Below are positions 4,119-7,116 of a stretch of DNA of 7,116 nt, piece by piece. Within the stretch, counting starts at the first letter, position 1. The number at the start of each line of letters is the position of its first letter. The notes below the pieces were generated by a model. The model made no database searches, had not been told where the DNA came from, and worked only from the letters and a program-made list of their open reading frames with translations. The DNA comes from Oscillibacter sp. (GTDB taxonomy: Bacteria > Bacillota > Clostridia > Oscillospirales > Oscillospiraceae), in contig DPGF01000098.1 in the NCBI GenBank assembly GCA_003522105.1, positions 1-7,116 on the forward strand, given 5' to 3'. Made by a program: the position numbers and the translations under genes.

Positions 4119-5561
4119 ATGGAATTTTTATCGAACAAGCCTCTTCTCATCACCGACACCATCCTGCGCGATGCACACCAGTCGCAGGCTGCCACGCGCA
4201 TGACGCTCGAACAGATGCTCCCCGCCTGCGAAATTCTCGACTCGATCGGATATTACTCGCTTGAGTGCTGGGGCGGCGCCACGTTCGACGCCTGCCTGCG
4301 CTTTCTGGACGAGGATCCGTGGGAGCGGCTGCGTCAGCTGCGCGCCCACCTGCCGCACACCAAGCTGCAAATGCTCTTCCGCGGCCAGAACATTTTAGGC
4401 TACAAGCACTATGCCGACGACGTGGTGGACGAGTTCTGCGCCAAGTCCATCGAAAACGGCATCGACATCATTCGTATTTTCGACGCGCTCAACGACGTGC
4501 GCAACTTGGAGCAGGCCATCAAGTCCACGAAGAAATACGGCGGACAGGTCGAGGCAACGCTCTCCTACACCATTTCTCCCATTCACAACGAGGACTACTT
4601 CGTCAAGCTTGCCCGCGAGCTTGAGCAGATGGGCGCCGATGTGCTGTGCATCAAGGACATGGCCAACCTCCTGCTGCCGATGGACGCTTACTCTCTTGTC
4701 AAGCGCCTGAAGGAAACGGTCAACATGCCCATTCATCTGCACACGCACAACACGAGCGGTACGGGCGACATGGTCTATCTGATGGCCGCGATGGCAGGTG
4801 TCGACATCGTTGACACTGCGCTCTCCCCGCTCGCCAACGGCACCTCCCAGCCCGCAACGGAATCTCTTGTCGCTACGCTCAAGGGCACGGTGCGCGACAC
4901 GGGGCTTGACCTCGACAAGATGAGCGAGGCCGCCATTCACTTCCGCAAGGTGGCCGAGCAGCTCAAGGCAAGCGGCGCGCTCGACCCGAAGGTGCTGAAT
5001 GTCGACACGAACACGCTTTTGTATCAGGTGCCCGGCGGCATGCTCTCGAACCTCATCTCCCAGCTCAAGCAGGCGGGCAAGGAGGACAAGTATTACGATG
5101 TGCTCGCCGAGATCCCGCGCGTGCGCGAGGACTTCGGTTATCCCCCGCTGGTCACGCCCTCGAGTCAGATCGTCGGTACGCAGGCCGTGCTGAACATCAT
5201 CACCGGCGAGCGCTACAAGATGGTACCCAAGGAATCCAAGGCCATGCTGCGCGGCGAATATGGCAAGCTGCCCGGCACCGTTAATGAAGATGTCCGCGCC
5301 AAGGCCGGCATCAAGCCCGAGGAGGTCATCACCTGCCGTCCCGCCGACCTTCTGGAGCCGGAGCTTCCCAAGTACCGCGAGGAATTCAAGGATCTTGCCA
5401 GGAGCGAAGAGGACGTTCTTTCGCTCGCGCTGTTCCCGCAGGTTGCCCCCGCGTTCATCAACAGGCGCAATCTGCGCACGCCTAAGGAGCACCGCACGAT
5501 GGCTCCGATCGCACATTCTACAAAGCACGAGCGTGCCGTCGCACCGTTCAGCCGCAAGTAA
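4119..5561 (+). CDS. Biotin-dependent carboxyltransferase subunit (pyruvate carboxylase B / oxaloacetate decarboxylase alpha type), no biotin domain
   Basis: This cytoplasmic enzyme moves CO2 between carboxybiotin and pyruvate/oxaloacetate. The HMGL-like TIM barrel spans about residues 8-270. It shows LLITDTILRDAHQSQAATRM (Asp18 a metal ligand), MLFRGQNILGY (85-95), the lysine normally carboxylated in CIKDMANLL (Lys179), and HLHTHNTSGTGDMVY with metal ligands His208 and His210. The conserved C-terminal PYC/OadA domain follows to about 455 (YQVPGGMLSNLISQLKQ, TPSSQIVGTQAVLN). At 480 residues it lacks the C-terminal biotinyl domain with its MKM-type motif, found in forms of about 600 residues. 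It must use a separate carrier, as does the 5S subunit of transcarboxylase. No carrier or biotin carboxylase gene is in the window. AGGA (4102-4105) is 13 bases before the ATG, rather far. Whether it works as carboxylase, decarboxylase or transcarboxylase cannot be told from sequence alone. Confidence 0.92.
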   Translation: MEFLSNKPLLITDTILRDAHQSQAATRMTLEQMLPACEILDSIGYYSLECWGGATFDACLRFLDEDPWERLRQLRAHLPHTKLQMLFRGQNILGYKHYADDVVDEFCAKSIENGIDIIRIFDALNDVRNLEQAIKSTKKYGGQVEATLSYTISPIHNEDYFVKLARELEQMGADVLCIKDMANLLLPMDAYSLVKRLKETVNMPIHLHTHNTSGTGDMVYLMAAMAGVDIVDTALSPLANGTSQPATESLVATLKGTVRDTGLDLDKMSEAAIHFRKVAEQLKASGALDPKVLNVDTNTLLYQVPGGMLSNLISQLKQAGKEDKYYDVLAEIPRVREDFGYPPLVTPSSQIVGTQAVLNIITGERYKMVPKESKAMLRGEYGKLPGTVNEDVRAKAGIKPEEVITCRPADLLEPELPKYREEFKDLARSEEDVLSLALFPQVAPAFINRRNLRTPKEHRTMAPIAHSTKHERAVAPFSRK

Positions 5562-5571
5562 AAGATATCGC

Positions 5572-5602
5572 AAAAGCTCCTCTCCTTTGGAGAGGAGCTT
5601 TT
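5572..5602. terminator. Two-way intrinsic terminator, carboxyltransferase / acetyltransferase
   Basis: AAAAGCTCCTCTCC (5572-5585) pairs perfectly over 14 bp with 5589-5602 around a TTT loop. T-runs lie within the arms for both directions. It follows the carboxyltransferase stop by 10 bases and the converging acetyltransferase stop (5604) by one base. Confidence 0.93.
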
Positions 5603-5603
5603 C

Positions 5604-6047
5604 TTATTCTGTTATTACAAGCTGCATCTGAATGTGCGGGATCCCATCTTCCAAAAATTCCTCCGACGTTTGGCGGAAACCGAAGTTTTCATACAGCTTG
5701 CGCGCATAGGTCTGCGCTTCAATGGTGATCGTATCGGCGTGCAGCCGTTCCTTCGCCGTATCAATGGCTGCGGCAACGATCCTGCTGCCAAGACCGCAGC
5801 GGCGCTTCACAGCGAGTACACGGCCGATGGCCACTTCGGGAAAGGCCGCGCCGCACGGCAGCACGCGCGCATAGGCCTGTATGCCGTCCCCATCACGCAG
5901 CCAGACGTGATAGGCTACCTTGTCCGCGTCGTCTACCTCCTGATAGTAGCATTTCTGCTCCACAACAAAGACCGACACGCGCAGCTTATAGATCTCAAAC
6001 AGTTCCTGCGCACTGAGCTCGGAAAAGTGCTTGACGAATAGTTCCAT
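5604..6047 (-). CDS. GNAT-family N-acetyltransferase, ElaA type
   Basis: A predicted cytoplasmic acetyl-CoA-dependent acetyltransferase of 147 residues, about the usual length of ElaA-like proteins. The family hallmark LRVSVFVVEQKCYYQEVDDAD is near residues 22-42. Then come AYARVLP, IGRVLAVKRRCGLGSRIVAAA (about 79-99) with the acetyl-CoA pyrophosphate loop RRCGLGS, IEAQTYARKLYENFGFRQTS and the ending EDGIPHIQMQL. All four GNAT motifs are present. The substrate is unknown. I chose ATG 6047 because AAGGG and GGGCGGG lie just upstream and MELFVKHFSEL matches how the family starts. An alternative ATG at 6062 (152 residues) overlaps the preceding stop as ATGA but has no ribosome site. It is second in an operon with the iron-sulfur flavoprotein gene. 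Confidence 0.88.
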   Translation of the reverse strand: MELFVKHFSELSAQELFEIYKLRVSVFVVEQKCYYQEVDDADKVAYHVWLRDGDGIQAYARVLPCGAAFPEVAIGRVLAVKRRCGLGSRIVAAAIDTAKERLHADTITIEAQTYARKLYENFGFRQTSEEFLEDGIPHIQMQLVITE

Positions 6048-6058
6048 TTGCCCGCCCT

Positions 6059-6685
6059 TCATCGGATAAAATTCGTGGAGACGCGCGGCTCTTTCTCAGG
6101 AAGGCCGAACTGCTCTTTTCCCAGCGCGATGCTCTGCATCAAAAAGATCATGTTGCGTGCGAGCGCACGCATGGTCTGCTTGCCCTCTTCATCGGCCTCT
6201 GCCTCGCCCGGTGTGCAGCCGTGGATGCTGTTCCAATACTGGCTGGGCGCGATCGGCATGCCGGAGATCGCAAAATACTTGTTGAGCTCATCAAATGTTG
6301 CCGAGCAGCCGCCGCGGCGCGCGCAGGCGATACTCGCGCCGACCTTCATCGTCTTGTCGAACGACGAACTGTAAAAAAGGCGGTCAAGGCAGGCGATGAG
6401 CGTCGCATTCGCGGAGGCGTAATAAACAGGGCTTGCCACAACAAGGCCGTCCGCCGCTTCAAATTTGGGGGAAACGTCATTGACCACATCATCAAAGACG
6501 CATTTACCCGTTTTCTTGCAGCCGTTGCAGGCAGCGCAGCCGCGCACCGCTTTGTCGCCGACGAGCACCGTTTCGACCGCCACGCCGTTTTCCATGAACA
6601 CCTTCTCCATTTCTCGCAGCGCGACCGCCGTGTTGCCGTTTGCATGCGGGCTGCCGTTGAGCATCAGCACCTTCAAGTTCTTCAT
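6059..6685 (-). CDS. Iron-sulfur flavoprotein, NADPH-dependent FMN reductase fold
   Basis: A 208-residue flavodoxin-like protein, probably an FMN-binding electron carrier or reductase in the cytoplasm. The phosphate-binding loop is GSPHANGNT at 11-19. Four cysteines, C50-x2-C53-x2-C56-x5-C62 (GCAACNGCKKTGKC), match the compact [4Fe-4S] motif of iron-sulfur flavoproteins of anaerobes. The flavin-edge motif SPVYYASANATLIACLDRL covers 85-103. GASIACARRGGCSATFDELN (116-135) carries two further cysteines. AGGAGG (6694-6699) lies eight bases before the ATG, and the promoter is at 6719-6747. The stop overlaps an upstream candidate start of the acetyltransferase. Family members in methanogens and clostridia are linked to redox balance or oxygen detoxification. 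The physiological partner here is unknown. Confidence 0.92.
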   Translation of the reverse strand: MKNLKVLMLNGSPHANGNTAVALREMEKVFMENGVAVETVLVGDKAVRGCAACNGCKKTGKCVFDDVVNDVSPKFEAADGLVVASPVYYASANATLIACLDRLFYSSSFDKTMKVGASIACARRGGCSATFDELNKYFAISGMPIAPSQYWNSIHGCTPGEAEADEEGKQTMRALARNMIFLMQSIALGKEQFGLPEKEPRVSTNFIR

Positions 6686-6718
6686 TGCGATTTCCTCCTG
6701 TCTTTTGTTTATATTTTG

Positions 6719-6747
6719 AGTATAGCACGACGTCCCTCATTTGCCAA
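6719..6747 (-). promoter_or_regulatory. Promoter of the flavoprotein-acetyltransferase operon
   Basis: On the minus strand TTGGCA (6742-6747), a 17-base spacer and TATACT (6719-6724), with TGC before the -10. The start point should be near 6712, giving a leader of about 26 bases. Confidence 0.85.
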
Positions 6748-6810
6748 TCATCAGGATCAGCAGGAATTTTCCCGCAGGATTATTCTCAATTAGAATCAAA
6801 AGGCTGCAAT

Positions 6811-6848
6811 AAACAAAAAAAGAAGTCACTCGCATGAGTGACTTCTTT
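6811..6848 (-). terminator. Terminator of the 5S rRNA gene
   Basis: A perfect 13-bp stem (6836-6848 with 6819-6831, 4-base loop) is followed on the minus strand by TTTTTTTGTTT. It starts three bases after the 5S rRNA ends. Confidence 0.93.
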
Positions 6849-6851
6849 CGT

Positions 6852-6966
<115 letters not shown>

Positions 6967-6989
6967 TGCTGTATTGCAACTGCTTTCAT

Positions 6990-7018
6990 ACAGTAACAAA
7001 CTTTTATGAATTTGTCAA
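6990..7018 (-). promoter_or_regulatory. Private promoter of the 5S rRNA gene
   Basis: On the minus strand TTGACA (7013-7018), a 17-base spacer and TACTGT (6990-6995), with TGT before the -10 as an extended -10. Transcription would begin near 6983, some 17 bases before the mature 5S. The -10 itself matches consensus in only three of six positions. Confidence 0.6.
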
Positions 7019-7020
7019 TC

Positions 7021-7104
7021 CGTGCCGAGTGGCACGTCCAAGCGTTTTGCGCAGCAAAACCTTGCCGCAGGGCGAATTCATTTCGCCCGAGGATTTTTGT
7101 CCTC
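7021..7104. repeat. Cluster of four short hairpins upstream of 5S rRNA
   Basis: Four inverted repeats follow each other: CGTGCC/GGCACG (7021-7036), GTTTTGC/GCAAAAC (7044-7060), GGGCGAA/TTCGCCC (7070-7088) and GAGGA/TCCTC (7089-7104). None is followed by a T-run suited to termination, and no protein or RNA family is recognised. It resembles an extragenic palindromic repeat module. It may continue beyond the window, as the last bases, GGGTTCCCGA, look like the start of another arm. Confidence 0.65.
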
Positions 7105-7116
7105 AAGGGTTCCCGA

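Noticed and set aside
4395..5573. A 392-codon open frame on the minus strand opposite the carboxyltransferase gene
   Set aside because: It is a by-product of GC-rich codon use on the opposite strand. It has no recognisable motif, and the plus-strand frame carries an unmistakable enzyme.
6782..6796. Inverted repeat ATTCT/AGAAT upstream of the flavoprotein promoter, possible PerR/Fur-type box
   Set aside because: It has only 5-bp arms in AT-rich sequence, lies upstream of the -35, and matches those consensus sites poorly.

Overview
The window reads as chromosome of a moderately GC-rich, spore-forming, low-oxygen Firmicute, most likely a gut Clostridia of the Oscillospiraceae/Ruminococcaceae type. 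This rests on a Rex redox repressor in an operon with an S-layer-homology protein, a Cys/Gly-rich small protein of a kind common in clostridia, AGGAGG ribosome sites, TTGACA/TATAAT promoters with 17-base spacers, and a Firmicute 5S rRNA. It also carries what looks like the right-hand end of an integrated mobile element. The taxonomic placement is inference.

Layout. (1) Bases 1 to about 1026, all on the minus strand, look acquired. They hold the N-terminal 145 codons of an accessory protein of the Tn1549/CTn type of conjugative element, running off the left edge. An intrinsic terminator sits almost on top of its ribosome site. Upstream lies a 144-bp unit bounded by perfect 16-bp inverted repeats, then a terminator, a strong hairpin and an intact tRNA-Arg(CCG) with encoded CCA. 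(2) At 1027-1065 lies only the 5' half of a second, different tRNA-Arg(CCG), cut exactly at the anticodon loop but still with a good promoter (1102-1130). The best reading is that an element inserted into the native tRNA-Arg anticodon loop and did not restore it, and that the complete divergent tRNA-Arg 126 bp inside supplies the anticodon. This is the most unusual signal in the window. (3) 1163-3269 (plus): rex, an overlapping S-layer-homology protein gene, and a 51-residue 13-cysteine membrane protein gene, ending in a two-way terminator. (4) 3296-3865 (minus): the manganese exporter gene mntP. (5) 4055-5602 (plus): a monocistronic biotin-dependent carboxyltransferase (pyruvate/oxaloacetate type) without its own biotin domain. 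(6) 5604-6747 (minus): a two-gene operon of an iron-sulfur flavoprotein and an ElaA-type acetyltransferase. (7) 6811-7116 (minus): a 5S rRNA gene with its own terminator and an apparent private promoter, preceded by four closely packed hairpins up to the window edge.

Working together: Rex senses NADH/NAD+, and the carboxyltransferase and the flavoprotein fit the redox and C4/C3 metabolism of a fermenter, but nothing here shows direct control of one by another. Neighbouring units are insulated by two-way terminators (3237-3269, 5572-5602). The native side is ordinary housekeeping sequence. The novelty is at the element/tRNA junction and in the structured non-coding DNA at both ends of the window.
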